Part shown: piece by piece, positions 1-8,772 of the stretch
Position numbering within the stretch: the stretch's first letter is position 1
Layout: each line of letters starts with the position of its first letter
From: Kitasatospora purpeofusca
GTDB lineage: Bacteria > Actinomycetota > Actinomycetes > Streptomycetales > Streptomycetaceae
Assembly (NCBI RefSeq): GCF_000718025.1
Contig: NZ_JODS01000029.1
Span: forward strand, 108,555-172,554
Direction of reading: 5' to 3'
Length of the DNA stretch: 64,000 nucleotides
The notes under the pieces: model-generated
Told to the model about the DNA's origin: nothing
The model's input: the letters and a program-made list of their open reading frames with translations, nothing else
The model's database searches: none
Translations under genes and position numbers: made by a program

Positions 1-1
1 C

Positions 2-3000
2 CAGCGCCTCGCCCTGGCCTGGCGCCACCCCGACCCGGCCGCGCTCACCTCCCTGGTGCGCACCTCGCGGCTGTGGGAGCGGCGCGCCGCCCACCCCGAC
101 TTCGGCGATGTGCGGATCGCCACCGGCTCCCAGCGGCTGGCGGTCAAGCTCGCCCCGCTGGCCACCCAGCCGGTGGAGGACCTCGAACCGCTCTGCGCGC
201 ACGCGCTGCGCCGCTTCATCCACGCCTACGGCTCGATCGCCGACCAGCCGATCGCCGTCCACGTGCGCGGCTACGCCCATGTCCTGCTGCGCTGCGAGCA
301 CCCGGCGCCGGAACCGGAGACCGACCCGGACGAGGGCGAGGAGCTCGTCCTCCCCGCGCCGGCCGGCACGGAGCCCGGCGAGGCCGCCGACCCCGGGCCG
401 GCCCGCGCGCTGGCCCGGGCGATGATCGCCCAGCTCGCGTTCTTCCACGCCCCGGACGAACTGCGGGTCGCGGCCGCCGTCTCCCCCGCGCTGCGCGCGG
501 AGTGGGCCTGGCTGAAGTGGCTGCCGCACTCCCTGCACCCCACCGAGACGGACGGCGCCGGGCCGGTGCGCCTGGTCGCCGACTCGCTGCTGGAGCTGGA
601 GCAGCTGCTCGGACCGGAGTTCGCCGACCGGCCGCCGTTCGAGCCGGAGACCCAGCCCGGCCGGGACGAGCCGTTCACCCTGATCGTCCTGGACGGCGTG
701 AAGCTGCCCAGCGGCAGCCGCGCCCTGCTGGCCGGCTACCGCAACGCCGTGCTGCTGGACGTCTCCGGGGCGGTGGAGTGGAAGCACGCGCCGTTCCGGA
801 TGCGGCTGCGGATCACCGGCGACCGGCTGGACCTCGTCACCGCCGACCGCAACCGGCGCGACGAGGTCACCGCGCTCGGCCGCCCGGACGCCCTCGGCGC
901 CGCCGCCGCCCGCCGCTACGCCACCACGATCTCCCCGTACCGGCTGGGCGACGCGATGGACGTCTCCGAGCCGCTCAGCACCGACTTCGACCTCACCTCG
1001 CTGCTGGGCGTCAACGACCTGTACCAGCACGACATCGCCCGCAGCTGGGCGGAGCGCCCGCGCGGCAAGCGCCTGCGGGTGCCGATCGGCGTCGGCGCGG
1101 ACGGCAAGCCGGTGGAGCTCGACATCAAGGAGTCCGCGCAGGGCGGGATGGGCCCGCACGGCATGCTGATCGGCGCCACCGGCTCCGGCAAGTCGGAGCT
1201 GCTGCGCACCCTGGTGCTGGCCCTCGCACTCACCCACTCCTCCGAGACGCTCAACTTCGTCCTGGTCGACTTCAAGGGCGGCGCGACCTTCCTCGGCCTG
1301 GACCAGCTGCCGCACACCTCGGCGGTGATCACCAACCTGGCCGACGAGGCCGCCCTGGTCGACCGGATGCGCGACGCCCTGCACGGCGAGATGAACCGCC
1401 GCCAGGAGCTGCTCCGCTCGGCCGGCAACTACAGCTCGCTGCTGGACTACGAGACCGCGCGGGCCGCCGGCACCCAGCTCGACCCGCTGCCGACGCTCTT
1501 CGTCGTGGTCGACGAGTTCAGCGAACTGCTCTCCGCGCACCGCGACTTCATGGACCTGTTCATCATGATCGGCCGGCTCGGCCGCTCCCTCGGCGTCCAT
1601 CTGCTGCTCGCCTCGCAGCGGCTCGACGAGGGCCGGATGCACGCGCTGGAGTCCCACCTGTCCTACCGGGTCGGCCTGCGCACCTTCTCCGCCATGGAGA
1701 GCCGCGGCGTGCTCGGCGTGCCCGACGCCTACCAGCTGCCCTCCCAGCCCGGCAACGGCATCCTGCGCAGCGACATCGCGACCCTCACCCGGTTCAAGGC
1801 CGCGTACGTCTCCGGGCCCTACCGCCGCCGGCGCGGCGCCGTCCAGCAGGCCGCCGTGGCCGGCCAGATCGTGGCCTACGGCACCGAGTACGTCGCCCCG
1901 CGCGACCCCGACCCCGAGGTGCTCGCCGCCGAGGAGGCCCGGGAGGCGGCCGAGGAGGACGCCCCGAACCTGCTGGACCTGGCGGCCGCGCGGATGCTCG
2001 ACGCCGGCCCGCCCGCCCACCAGGTCTGGCTGCCGCCGCTGGACACCCCGCCCACCCTGGACGAGCTGCTGCCGCCGCTCACCCCCAGCACCCGGCACGG
2101 ACTGGCCCCCGACGGCCGCCCCGCAGTCGGCACCCTGACCGTGCCGGTGGGCGTGGTGGACCGCCCGTTCCAGCAGATGCGCGAGCTGCTCACCGCCGAC
2201 CTGTCGGCCGCCGGCGGGCACGTCGGCGTCGCCGGCGGCCCGCAGAGCGGCAAGAGCACCCTGCTGCGCACCCTGATCGCCGGACTGGCGCTCACCCACA
2301 CCCCGCAGGAGGTCCAGTTCTACTGCCTGGACTTCGGCGGCGGCACGCTCTCCTCGCTCCGCGGCCTGCCGCACGTCGGCGGCGTCACCGGGCGCCACGA
2401 CCCGGAGCGGGTCGGCCGCACCGTCGCCGAGGTCAACGCCGTCATCGCGCGCCGGGAACTGCGCTTCGCCCAGCTGGGCGTCGACTCCATGGCGACCTTC
2501 CGCCGCCGCCGGGCCGCCGGCGACCCGGAGCTCGCCGACGACCGGCACGGCGACGTGTTCCTGGTCGTCGACGGCTGGGGCACCCTGCGCCAGGAGTTCG
2601 CGGACCTGGTGGCCGCGCTGACCCCGATCGCCTCCCGGGGCCTCAACTACGGCGTGCACCTGGTCGTCGCGGCCTCCCGCTGGGGCGAGATGACCACCGG
2701 CGTACGGGACCAGTTCGGCACCCGGTTCGAGCTGCGGCTCGGCGACCCCATCGACTCCATGATCAATATGCGGGCCGCCGAGACCGTCCCGCACAGCCCC
2801 GGCCGGGGCCTCACCAAGGAGCGGCTGCACTTCCTCGGCGCCCTCCCCCGGATCGACGGCCGGGGCGGCTCCGACGACCTCGCCGACGGCATCGCGGACC
2901 TCGTCGACGCCCTCAACGAGCACTGGAGCGGCCCCCGCGCGCCCGAGGTGCGGATGCTGCCGCTGCTGCTGGACGCCTCCTCCCTGCCCGCGCCCGAGGG

Positions 3001-3751
3001 CCGGCTGCGGATCGCCCTCGGCCTGGAGGACACCGCGATCTCGCCGCTCTGGCACGACTTCGAGGAGTCGCCGCACCTGCTGGTGGTCGGCGACAGCGAG
3101 AGCGGCAAGACCAACCTGCTGCGGCTGCTGGTCGACGGCATCACCTCCGCCTACACCCCGGCCGAGGCCCGGATCATGCTGGTCGACTTCCGGCGCGGGC
3201 TCTACGAGAGCGTCCCGGAGGAGTACCGGCTCGGCTACGCCGTCTCGGTGGACATCCTCAAGCAGGTCGTCACCGGCGCGGCCCGGGCCATGGAGGCCCG
3301 GCTGCCCGGCGAGGAGATCAGCCCGGCCCGGATGCGGCTGCGCGACTGGTGGACCGGACCGGAGCTGTTCGTGATCGTCGACGACTACGACCTGATCCCC
3401 GGCCAGATGGGCTCCGGCCCGTTCGGCCCGCTCCTCGAACACCTGGCGCAGGGCACCGAACTCGGCCTGCACCTGATCGTCGCCCGCTCCGCCAACGGCA
3501 TCGGCCGCGCCTACAGCGACCAGTTGCTGCGCCGGCTCCAGGACGTCAACACGCCCGTCACCCTGCTCTCCTGCCCGCCCAGCGAGGGCACGCTCTTCGG
3601 CAGCATCAAGCCCCGGGTGCTGCCGCCCGGCCGGGGTCTGCACATCACCCGGCGTCGGACGGTCCAGGTGCAGACCGGTCTGATGCCCGATCCGGAGCCG
3701 GAGCCGGAGCCGGACCCCGCCGGGGCGGCGGAGCCGTCGGCGCGGGCCTGA
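2..3751 (+). CDS. eccC: Type VII secretion FtsK/SpoIIIE-type ATPase EccC (5' end outside window)
   Basis: Membrane-anchored motor of the ESX/type VII secretion system, which recognises WXG100 substrates and drives their export. The frame is open from base 2, so the N-terminus with its two membrane helices lies upstream; 1249 codons are visible. Three FtsK-like ATPase modules follow one another. Walker A sites are GATGSGKS near base 1171, GGPQSGKS near 2233 and GDSESGKT near 3090. Walker B strands are VVVDEFSE near 1500, LVVDGWG near 2560 and VIVDDYD near 3370. Three intact-looking P-loops fit the fused EccCa/EccCb form of Streptomyces rather than the split mycobacterial form. The tail ends in an acidic-proline EPEPEPEPDP run. 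No esx, eccB or eccD gene is downstream in the window, so the rest of the locus must lie upstream. The family is certain; substrate choice cannot be read from here. Confidence 0.93.
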   Translation, partial: QRLALAWRHPDPAALTSLVRTSRLWERRAAHPDFGDVRIATGSQRLAVKLAPLATQPVEDLEPLCAHALRRFIHAYGSIADQPIAVHVRGYAHVLLRCEHPAPEPETDPDEGEELVLPAPAGTEPGEAADPGPARALARAMIAQLAFFHAPDELRVAAAVSPALRAEWAWLKWLPHSLHPTETDGAGPVRLVADSLLELEQLLGPEFADRPPFEPETQPGRDEPFTLIVLDGVKLPSGSRALLAGYRNAVLLDVSGAVEWKHAPFRMRLRITGDRLDLVTADRNRRDEVTALGRPDALGAAAARRYATTISPYRLGDAMDVSEPLSTDFDLTSLLGVNDLYQHDIARSWAERPRGKRLRVPIGVGADGKPVELDIKESAQGGMGPHGMLIGATGSGKSELLRTLVLALALTHSSETLNFVLVDFKGGATFLGLDQLPHTSAVITNLADEAALVDRMRDALHGEMNRRQELLRSAGNYSSLLDYETARAAGTQLDPLPTLFVVVDEFSELLSAHRDFMDLFIMIGRLGRSLGVHLLLASQRLDEGRMHALESHLSYRVGLRTFSAMESRGVLGVPDAYQLPSQPGNGILRSDIATLTRFKAAYVSGPYRRRRGAVQQAAVAGQIVAYGTEYVAPRDPDPEVLAAEEAREAAEEDAPNLLDLAAARMLDAGPPAHQVWLPPLDTPPTLDELLPPLTPSTRHGLAPDGRPAVGTLTVPVGVVDRPFQQMRELLTADLSAAGGHVGVAGGPQSGKSTLLRTLIAGLALTHTPQEVQFYCLDFGGGTLSSLRGLPHVGGVTGRHDPERVGRTVAEVNAVIARRELRFAQLGVDSMATFRRRRAAGDPELADDRHGDVFLVVDGWGTLRQEFADLVAALTPIASRGLNYGVHLVVAASRWGEMTTGVRDQFGTRFELRLGDPIDSMINMRAAETVPHSPGRGLTKERLHFLGALPRIDGRGGSDDLADGIADLVDALNEHWSGPRAPEVRMLPLLLDASSLPAPEGRLRIALGLEDTAISPLWHDFEESPHLLVVGDSESGKTNLLRLLVDGITSAYTPAEARIMLVDFRRGLYESVPEEYRLGYAVSVDILKQVVTGAARAMEARLPGEEISPARMRLRDWWTGPELFVIVDDYDLIPGQMGSGPFGPLLEHLAQGTELGLHLIVARSANGIGRAYSDQLLRRLQDVNTPVTLLSCPPSEGTLFGSIKPRVLPPGRGLHITRRRTVQVQTGLMPDPEPEPEPDPAGAAEPSARA

Positions 3752-3832
3752 CGGCCCCCGGACGGAGCGGCCGCGGCCCCCGCCGGACCCCCGGGTGAAC
3801 CGGGCGCCCGGCCGGGGCCGTAGTCCTGGACG

Positions 3833-6800
3833 ATGAGCCTCTCCCGCACCGGTGCGCGCTCCGGCGACCCCGCACCCCCGGCCGAGCCCCGCCGCCGCTT
3901 CGGACTGCGGCGCGGGGCGCAGCGCGCGCTGCCCGCCGGGGACACCCCCGCCGCGTCCGGCCCCGCCGCGACCCTCCCGGTGCCGGCCCCCGCCCGCGCC
4001 GCGGAACCGGGCCCGTCGGTGCTCCGCGAGGTCGGCCCGCACTTCGTGATCGCCTCCGCCACCGCCCACCCGAGCGAGCTGAAAGCCGCCATCGGCGCCC
4101 TGCGGCCCGTCCCCGACGCCGTCGTGGTGATCGCCTCCGCGCCGGACTCGGCCAAGGTCCTGCGCGACCGGATGACCGACCTCGGGGTGATCACACGCGC
4201 CCGGGGCGCCACCCACCTGGTGCTCGCCGCCTCCGGACTGGCCGCCCTCGCCCCCAACGGCCGCCGCCCGGCCGAGGTCGTCGCCGAACGCTCCGGGGTC
4301 CCGGTCGTCGCCCCGGACGGCCTGGTGGAGATCACCCCGGCCGGCCACCTCACCGTCAACGACCCCGAGGGCGCGGTCGCACGCTCCTCCTGGTGGCGGT
4401 GCGAACCCGGCGAGCAGCCCCGGCGGGTGGCGGGCACGATCGGCGCCGTCGCCCCCGTGGAATCGCGGCGCACCCGACCGACCGCCTTCGTCGAACCGCC
4501 CGCCGTTCCGGCCCCCGCCGCCGTCCGGGGCCGGGCGAACGCCGTCCGCGTCCTGCGGCTGCCGGCCGGCTTCTGGCTCACCGACCCGACCGACCCGGCC
4601 ACCACCCCGCTGCCCGACCTGCGGCTGGCGGCCGCCGCACCCGGCACCGCCGTCATCGTGATCGGCACCCCGACCCGGCCCGTCCTGCTGCCCGAGGACG
4701 TCGCCGAGACCGTGCTCTCCCTGCCGCTCGGCTCCGACCGCCCCCTGATCAGCGCCCCGTGGGCGGCCCCCGACGAACTCTCCGCGCTCACCGGCGCGCT
4801 GACCGCCCGTACCGCCCGGCCGGTGCAGGCCGCGATCGGCCTGCCCGTCCTCGGCCACGGCGGCCCCACCTCGCGGGTGCTGGACCGCGAGGGCCGGATC
4901 GGGTGGGAGCCGTTCCTGCTGCGCCTCTCCTCCGCCCCCGGCTGCCCGACCACGCCCGCCGCCTGGCGCAACGGCGGCGCCGACTGGCGGACCGCCGGGC
5001 CCGGGGTGTTCCAGGCGTTCCCGTACTGGGCGCTGGAGGCCGTCCCGGCCGGGCTGTGGCTCCGCCCCGAACCGCCGCACGTGCTCACCCCGCGCTTCCG
5101 CCGGCCCGAGCCGAGCCGCCCGCTGCTGATCGTCGGGGAGCGGGACCGCCCGGTGCCCGCCGACGCCTTCGAGGAGCTGGGCGCCCTCCTGGGCCGGCTG
5201 CCCGCGGTCGGCGCCGAGGGCTTCGGCCTGCTCGTCCACGGGCTGCTGGAGCCCGACGCCGAGACCGTCGGGCGGTTCGTCGCCCGGACGTACGAGCTGG
5301 AGTGGCTCGGCGCCGAGCAGCCGGCGGGCGGCCCGCCCGCCGTCGCGCCGGTGTCGTACGGCATCGGCGGCACGGACGCGGCCCGGCGCGGGGCGTCGGT
5401 CGCCGCGCCGGTGGCCGCAGCGGTGACCGCGCCCACGGCCGCCCGGACCGCCGCGGCCGTCGGCGGAGCGGGGCCGCAGGCGCCCGCCGCGCTGGGGCCC
5501 GGCGCCGCCGCCCCTTCCGCGCACCGGGTACCGGCCGTCCCCGGACCGGCCGTCCCCGACGGGTCGCGGACCGCCTCGCGCGGCGAACTGCCGACCGGTC
5601 ACCGGGTGCCACCCGTACCGGACACCGAAGGTGCGACGGGTGCCGGGGACGGCATCGGGGCCGGGCCCGGGAGCCGGTTCGAGTCGCAGGCCGAGGCCCC
5701 GTTGCGACACCGGATGCCGCCCGTTCCCGAAGCCGGGACCGAAGCCGGGACCGAAGCGGAGACCGGGGCCGGGGTGGAGAGCCCGTTCGCGTCCCAGGCC
5801 GACCCCCGGGCCCGGCACCGGGTCCCCGCCGAGCCCGGGACCGCCTCCGGTCAGGAGCCCGGACCCGAGGCCGAACCGGCGCCGGTCCCCCTGCCCACGC
5901 CCGTCCGGGCCACCGGTGCGCCCGCCACCGGCAGCCTCGCCGGGACGGGAGCGCCGCCCCGGCGGGTCCCCCTGGCGAGCGCCGGCCCGGCCACCGACCC
6001 CGCCACCGGCGCGGGCGCACCGTCCTCAGCCGGGAGCGCCACCGCCGGATCAGGGGCCGGCCCGTCCGGCTCCGCCCCCGGCGGCCGGACGGGTGCGCCG
6101 GGCGAGCCTGACGGCCCGCCGGTCCGGACCCCCGACGTCCCCCCGCTCGCACCGACCGCACCGCTCCCACCGACCGCACCGACCGCCGGACCGGAGCCCG
6201 AACCCGCGCCGCCGTCCGAGCCGGCCTCCGAGCCTGCGGTCGCACCGCCGGTCGCGGCCGCACCGCCCGGGACGGCCGCCGAGGCACCGGCGGCCGTCCC
6301 GGAACCCGCACCGGAACCGGCCCCGGCCCGGTACTTCGGCCTGGACGACAGCCCGCCCCCGGTGACCGCGAGCACCGCCACCGAGCGCGACGCCGTCCGC
6401 GCCCTGCTCGGCGACCACTACCACCGCTGCACCGGGCGGCTGGACCAGCTCGCCACCCGGCTCCCCGGTCTGCGCTCCACCTCGCAGGACGACTTCAAGC
6501 CCGACCTGGCCGCCGTCCTGCTCCACCACACCGACGCCGGTGTGCCCGCGACCCGTGCCGCCCTGATCGCGGCCGCGCGGTCCGGGGACCCGGAGCTGCG
6601 GCCGTTCCTGCGCTGCCTCGGCTCCGGTCTGCGCCGGCTGCCGAGCCATCACGGCGCGGTGCTGCTCGGCGCCGGGGCCGGTCTCGACCCGGAGTCCGTA
6701 CTGGCGCACTACCCGACCGGCCGACAGTTCCGGGAACCGGCACCGCTGGCCGGGCTGACCGCGCCGGGCGCCGAACTCCCGGGCTCTTCCGTGGAGTTCC

Positions 6801-7180
6801 TCGTCTGGTCGGCCACCGGCCGACGCACCTCCGTCTTCGACCCGACCGACGGCCCGGCCCAGGCGGCGTTCCCGCCGGGCACGGCGTTCACCGTGGTCGG
6901 CCAGGTGCCGGCCGACGGCGACCGCCCGGCCTGCGTCCTGCTGCGCGAATCGGGCGGCGATCCGTCCGAGCGCAACCGCAACTCGCTGACCCGGCTGCGC
7001 GCGTGGCTGGAGCGGCGGGCGGCGATGCCCCCGGCCGAACGCCCCCGGGCCGAGTCCCCCGAGCGCTTCCACCTCACCCCGGGCGTCCACCTCGACACCC
7101 CCGAACCGCCGGACCCCGCCCCCGAGGGCCCGGAGGATCCCGAGCACCCCGACGCCCCGGACACCGCCACGGCCGCCTGA
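3833..7180 (+). CDS. Large Pro/Ala-rich T7SS-linked protein with ART-like C-terminal region
   Basis: No signal peptide or membrane helix is evident in the 1115 residues. Residues 65-210 and about 245-390 form two alpha/beta regions with the phrases GVPVVAPDGLVEI and RPVQAAIGLPVLG. Such phrases resemble the Rossmann- or caspase-like parts of actinobacterial polymorphic-toxin proteins. A disordered linker (about 500-840) carries four spaced copies of an HR(V/M)Px(V/E)P motif. Residues about 860-1040 are structured; VEFLVWSATGRRT and FPPGTAFTVVG match the Ser-x-Thr and pre-catalytic strand pattern of ADP-ribosyltransferase folds, by my reading only. It starts 81 bases after eccC on the same strand, so co-transcription is likely. 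It could be a T7SS accessory, an effector or an inactive ART-fold scaffold. The coding call is firm, the function is not. The start is ATG at 3833 with a poor ribosome site. Confidence 0.8.
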   Translation: MSLSRTGARSGDPAPPAEPRRRFGLRRGAQRALPAGDTPAASGPAATLPVPAPARAAEPGPSVLREVGPHFVIASATAHPSELKAAIGALRPVPDAVVVIASAPDSAKVLRDRMTDLGVITRARGATHLVLAASGLAALAPNGRRPAEVVAERSGVPVVAPDGLVEITPAGHLTVNDPEGAVARSSWWRCEPGEQPRRVAGTIGAVAPVESRRTRPTAFVEPPAVPAPAAVRGRANAVRVLRLPAGFWLTDPTDPATTPLPDLRLAAAAPGTAVIVIGTPTRPVLLPEDVAETVLSLPLGSDRPLISAPWAAPDELSALTGALTARTARPVQAAIGLPVLGHGGPTSRVLDREGRIGWEPFLLRLSSAPGCPTTPAAWRNGGADWRTAGPGVFQAFPYWALEAVPAGLWLRPEPPHVLTPRFRRPEPSRPLLIVGERDRPVPADAFEELGALLGRLPAVGAEGFGLLVHGLLEPDAETVGRFVARTYELEWLGAEQPAGGPPAVAPVSYGIGGTDAARRGASVAAPVAAAVTAPTAARTAAAVGGAGPQAPAALGPGAAAPSAHRVPAVPGPAVPDGSRTASRGELPTGHRVPPVPDTEGATGAGDGIGAGPGSRFESQAEAPLRHRMPPVPEAGTEAGTEAETGAGVESPFASQADPRARHRVPAEPGTASGQEPGPEAEPAPVPLPTPVRATGAPATGSLAGTGAPPRRVPLASAGPATDPATGAGAPSSAGSATAGSGAGPSGSAPGGRTGAPGEPDGPPVRTPDVPPLAPTAPLPPTAPTAGPEPEPAPPSEPASEPAVAPPVAAAPPGTAAEAPAAVPEPAPEPAPARYFGLDDSPPPVTASTATERDAVRALLGDHYHRCTGRLDQLATRLPGLRSTSQDDFKPDLAAVLLHHTDAGVPATRAALIAAARSGDPELRPFLRCLGSGLRRLPSHHGAVLLGAGAGLDPESVLAHYPTGRQFREPAPLAGLTAPGAELPGSSVEFLVWSATGRRTSVFDPTDGPAQAAFPPGTAFTVVGQVPADGDRPACVLLRESGGDPSERNRNSLTRLRAWLERRAAMPPAERPRAESPERFHLTPGVHLDTPEPPDPAPEGPEDPEHPDAPDTATAA

Positions 7181-7301
7181 GCGCCCACCGCTCGACCCGG
7201 GCCCGGCCGACGAGCGGCCCGGGCCCGACCGCCACGGGCCACGGCGTCGACGACACCCCGACAGCTGTGAAAACCGGGGTGCCCCGAGGGCCGCGGTCGG
7301 G

Positions 7302-7315
7302 TACCGTGCGGGCCA
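7302..7315 (+). promoter_or_regulatory. -10 element giving a leaderless start for the cmlR leader peptide
   Basis: TACCGT at 7302-7307 fits the actinobacterial TAnnnT -10 consensus. It lies exactly 7 bases before an ATG at 7315, the spacing seen for leaderless mRNAs in Streptomyces. No convincing -35 is visible at 17-18 bases upstream. Confidence 0.5.
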
Positions 7316-7380
7316 TGTCGAGTCCCGAGTCGGACACGGTGGGGGCTTTCGGTCACGCCGTCAGCCCCCTGAACCACTGA
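7315..7380 (+). CDS. Putative 21-residue leader peptide upstream of the chloramphenicol exporter
   Basis: The ORF ATG...TGA encodes MSSPESDTVGAFGHAVSPLNH and ends 113 bases before cmlR. It follows a -10 hexamer at leaderless spacing. Its second half encodes a hairpin: GGGGGCT at 7341-7347 pairs perfectly with AGCCCCC at 7363-7369. Inducible phenicol-resistance genes of the cmlA/cat type are known to use drug-stalled ribosomes on short leader ORFs to open the downstream ribosome site or prevent termination. By analogy this ORF is inferred to sense chloramphenicol; stalling has not been shown here. Alternatively it is a chance ORF in an untranslated leader. Confidence 0.55.
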   Translation: MSSPESDTVGAFGHAVSPLNH

Positions 7381-7486
7381 GTTCGTAGTCCTGCCGTCCC
7401 GCCGCGTTCCGCGGCCGGACGAGCGCGCCCCTGGGTGCTGACCGCGGTGACGGGTTGACCTTCCCGTGCTTCTCCTCACCTCGGAG
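7341..7486 (+). promoter_or_regulatory. Candidate attenuator region between leader peptide and cmlR
   Basis: Three possible RNA stems are visible. A 7-bp stem (7341-7347/7363-7369) lies inside the leader ORF. GCCGCG-TTC-CGCGGC lies at 7401-7415. A short CTCC/GGAG stem (7472-7475/7483-7486) covers the only purine-rich ribosome site of cmlR. The arrangement suits translational or transcriptional attenuation. The last stem is weak and the model is inference. Confidence 0.4.
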
Positions 7487-7493
7487 CCCTTCG

Positions 7494-8672
7494 ATGCCCC
7501 TCCCGCTGTATCTGCTCGCCCTGGCCGCCTTCGCCATGGGCACCTCGGAATTCATGCTCGCCGGCCTCCTGCCGGACATCGCCCCCGACCTCGACGTGAC
7601 GGTCGGGACAGCAGGCGCGCTCACCTCGGCATTCGCGATCGGCATGGTCGTCGGTGCCCCGCTCGTGGCCGGGCTCGCCCGCAACCGGCCCGGACGTTCC
7701 GGCCTCGCGGGGTTCGTCCTGGTGTTCCTGACCGCCCACGTCGTGGGCGCCGCCACGTCGAGCTTCCCGCTCCTGGTGGCGACCAGGGTGGCCGCGGCAC
7801 TCGCCTACGCGGGGTTCCTCGCCGTGGCCCTGACGACCGCCACCACGCTGGTCCCGCCCGATCGGAAGGGACGCGCGCTCGCCGTCCTGTTGTCGGGGAC
7901 CACGGTGGCCGCGGTCGCCGGTGTCCCCGGCGGGGCGGTGCTCGGCACCTTGTTCGGCTGGCGTGCCACGTTCTGGGCCGTCGCCGCCGTCTGCCTGCCC
8001 GCGGTCATCGGCATCGCCACCGGGATCCCGGCGCGACGTGTGCGGACGGCCGCCGCCGACGGCCCGGCCCTGCGATCGGAACTCGCGCAGCTCAAAAGGC
8101 CTCGGCTGCTCCTGGTCATGCTGCTCGGCGCCGTGGTGAACGCGGCGACCTTCGCCGGCTTCACCTTCCTCGCGCCCGTCGTGACCGACACCGCCGGGCT
8201 GGGCGAGCTGTGGATCCCGGTCGTGCTGGCGCTCTTCGGCGCCGGTTCCTTCGCCGGGGTCACCGTCGCCGGCCGGTTGTCCGACCGGCACCCCGGTCCG
8301 GTCGTCGCGGTCGGCGGTGCGCTGCTGCTCGTCGGCTGGCCGGCCCTGGCCCTGCTGGCCGACAGGCCGGCCGCGCTGCTCGCCCTCGTCTTCGTCCAGG
8401 GCGCGCTGTCGTTCGCGCTCGGAAGCACGCTGATCACGCGGGTGCTCTACGAGGCGGCGGCGGCGCCCACCATGGCCGGCGCCTACGCGACCGCCGCGCT
8501 CAACGCGGGCGCTGTCGTCGGGCCCCTCGTCGCCGCGACAACCCTCGGCACAGCGGCCGGGGAGCTCGGGCCGCTGTGGGCCAGCGGACTCCTGGTCCTG
8601 GTCGCGCTGCTGGTCGCGTTCCCCCTGCGCGGTGTGATCGCAGCGGACCGGAGCAGCGAGGTGCTCCGGTGA
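7494..8672 (+). CDS. cmlR: Chloramphenicol-resistance MFS exporter (CmlR/Cmx family)
   Basis: Twelve-helix major-facilitator drug:H+ antiporter that pumps out chloramphenicol. I recognise the sequence as very close to the Streptomyces CmlR/Cmlv proteins: it opens MPLPLYLLALAAFAMGTSEF and keeps phrases such as VLLSGTTVAAVAGVPGG and LITRVLYEAAAAPTMAG. The ATG at 7494 gives 392 residues, the length I recall for S. lividans CmlR. An earlier in-frame start at 7455 would add 13 unrelated residues. A modest CGGAG ribosome site lies 8 bases upstream. The gene is monocistronic, preceded by the leader peptide and hairpins and followed by a small hairpin. Expression is probably drug-inducible (inference from the leader). 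Confidence 0.92.
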   Translation: MPLPLYLLALAAFAMGTSEFMLAGLLPDIAPDLDVTVGTAGALTSAFAIGMVVGAPLVAGLARNRPGRSGLAGFVLVFLTAHVVGAATSSFPLLVATRVAAALAYAGFLAVALTTATTLVPPDRKGRALAVLLSGTTVAAVAGVPGGAVLGTLFGWRATFWAVAAVCLPAVIGIATGIPARRVRTAAADGPALRSELAQLKRPRLLLVMLLGAVVNAATFAGFTFLAPVVTDTAGLGELWIPVVLALFGAGSFAGVTVAGRLSDRHPGPVVAVGGALLLVGWPALALLADRPAALLALVFVQGALSFALGSTLITRVLYEAAAAPTMAGAYATAALNAGAVVGPLVAATTLGTAAGELGPLWASGLLVLVALLVAFPLRGVIAADRSSEVLR

Positions 8673-8681
8673 CCGCCCGCC

Positions 8682-8699
8682 GACGCCCCGTCGGGCGTC
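8682..8699. terminator. Hairpin after cmlR
   Basis: A 7-bp perfect stem, GACGCCC/GGGCGTC, with a CGTC loop begins 10 bases after the cmlR stop and lies between convergent genes. There is no T-run, as is usual at this GC content. Confidence 0.45.
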
Positions 8700-8772
8700 A
8701 CTCCGCCGCCGGGGACCGTCCTCCCGTCCCACGCCTCCGTGCGGGCGTCACCGACGTCGTGGTCGGCGACAT

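Noticed and set aside
3511..5436. Long minus-strand open frame opposite eccC and its companion
   Set aside because: Its composition (Ser/Arg/Gly/Ala runs without motifs) is that of the antisense of GC-rich coding DNA; the plus strand carries recognisable domains.
2..7180. A complete type VII secretion locus
   Set aside because: Only eccC and one companion are in the window. No WXG100 (esx), eccB, eccD, eccE or mycP gene is visible downstream.
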